Positions 63,732 to 64,000 of a stretch of DNA of 64,000 nt are shown one piece after another. The stretch covers positions 1-64,000 of the forward strand of contig CANFRC010000009.1 in assembly GCA_947449315.1 (NCBI GenBank), written 5' to 3'. The position numbers and the translations under genes were made by a program. Positions within the stretch are counted from its first letter, which is position 1; each line of letters begins with the position of its first letter. A model generated the notes under the pieces. It was not told the DNA's origin. It saw nothing but the letters and a program-made list of their open reading frames with translations, and did no database searches. Origin of the DNA: Bacteroidota bacterium (GTDB lineage: Bacteria > Bacteroidota > Bacteroidia > 2-12-FULL-35-15).

Positions 63732-64000
63732 ATGAGCCAGATGGTAACCCCCTATAAAGATCAAACAACGAGCAAAAAGGAACAAGTTGCTACCATGTTT
63801 AATAACATTGCTCCGAAATACGATTTCTTAAACCAACTGCTATCTTTAGGCATTCACAAAGGCTGGAGAAAAAAAGCGATTCAATTATTAAAAGAGTTAC
63901 AACCAAAAACAATTTTAGATATTGCTACAGGAACAGGAGACTTTGCCATTGAAGCACTGAAACTGAATCCAGAGCATGTTGTTGGGGTTGACATTTCGGA
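63732..64000 (+). CDS. ubiE: Demethylmenaquinone methyltransferase (UbiE/MenG), 5' part only
   Basis: The gene runs off the window edge; 89 codons are visible. The start MSQMVTPYKDQ is followed by VATMFNNIAPKYDFLNQLLSLGIHKGWRKKAI, the family signature, and the SAM loop ILDIATGTGDFA. It makes menaquinone by C-methylation; Bacteroidota use menaquinone in respiration. It starts 1 bp after the heptose kinase stop, so three genes from 61551 form one unit. Confidence 0.92.
   Translation, partial: MSQMVTPYKDQTTSKKEQVATMFNNIAPKYDFLNQLLSLGIHKGWRKKAIQLLKELQPKTILDIATGTGDFAIEALKLNPEHVVGVDIS

Noticed and set aside
1-64000. CRISPR array
   Set aside because: The only regular repeats are the four 24-bp repeats at the left edge, whose spacers are too short and partly identical. 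No cas gene is seen.

Overview
The window is one contiguous stretch of an AT-rich Bacteroidota chromosome. The evidence is a short primary sigma factor without region 1.1, promoters of the TTTG-N19-TAnnTTTG type that goes with it, type IX secretion (T9SS) C-terminal sorting domains of type A (576 and 11428) and type B (59843), a TamL-type BamA-family lipoprotein, and many Bacteroidota-type secreted proteins. I do not assign a genus.

Layout. 1-575: the end of an IS21-like element (four 24-bp repeats) and a debris region. 576-10778: a T9SS leucine-rich-repeat protein, an MFS transporter with a CoA-binding protein, a class III aminotransferase, a lysophospholipid-type acyltransferase, a pterin dehydratase, a D-Ala-D-Ala carboxypeptidase and a CPBP membrane protein. 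11048-14316: tRNA-Asp followed by a 3.1-kb accessory insert. The insert carries a T9SS protein, a string of short half-site repeats, and a small cassette (DUF4160 with an in-frame stop, then DUF2442) bounded by two attC-like imperfect hairpins. It ends at a 9-bp copy of the tRNA 3' end. 14401-20080: a PhnA-like protein and a nitrogen-reserve cluster of cyanophycin synthetase, cyanophycinase and isoaspartyl peptidase. 20330-30633: an S9 peptidase, an M24 peptidase, a DUF58 protein with a palindrome-encoded insert, thioredoxin, DnaE and a universal stress protein. 31045-50234: mostly housekeeping genes (rpsP, rimM, trmN6, pckA, rsmE, TrmH-family methylase, tamL, aldolase, accD, rpsO, pnp, sigma factor, rpe). 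50295-64000: tRNA-Leu, an aldo/keto reductase, a CDF transporter, a CoA transferase, a DivIC-like protein, an L,D-transpeptidase, a methylmalonyl-CoA mutase catalytic subunit, a T9SS type B protein, an aminotransferase, a heptose-phosphate kinase and the start of menG/ubiE.

How the genes work together. cphA, cphB and iaaA form a plausible complete cycle: polymerise Asp-Arg, cleave the polymer to beta-Asp-Arg, and hydrolyse the dipeptide. rpsO-pnp and rpsP-rimM are translation and RNA-processing groups. The most unusual part is 11.0-14.3 kb, which looks like an integron-cassette-like unit beside a tRNA gene with no integrase in view. Gene starts were moved from upstream TTG codons to ATG codons where a terminator, a -7 element or the family N-terminus argued for it.
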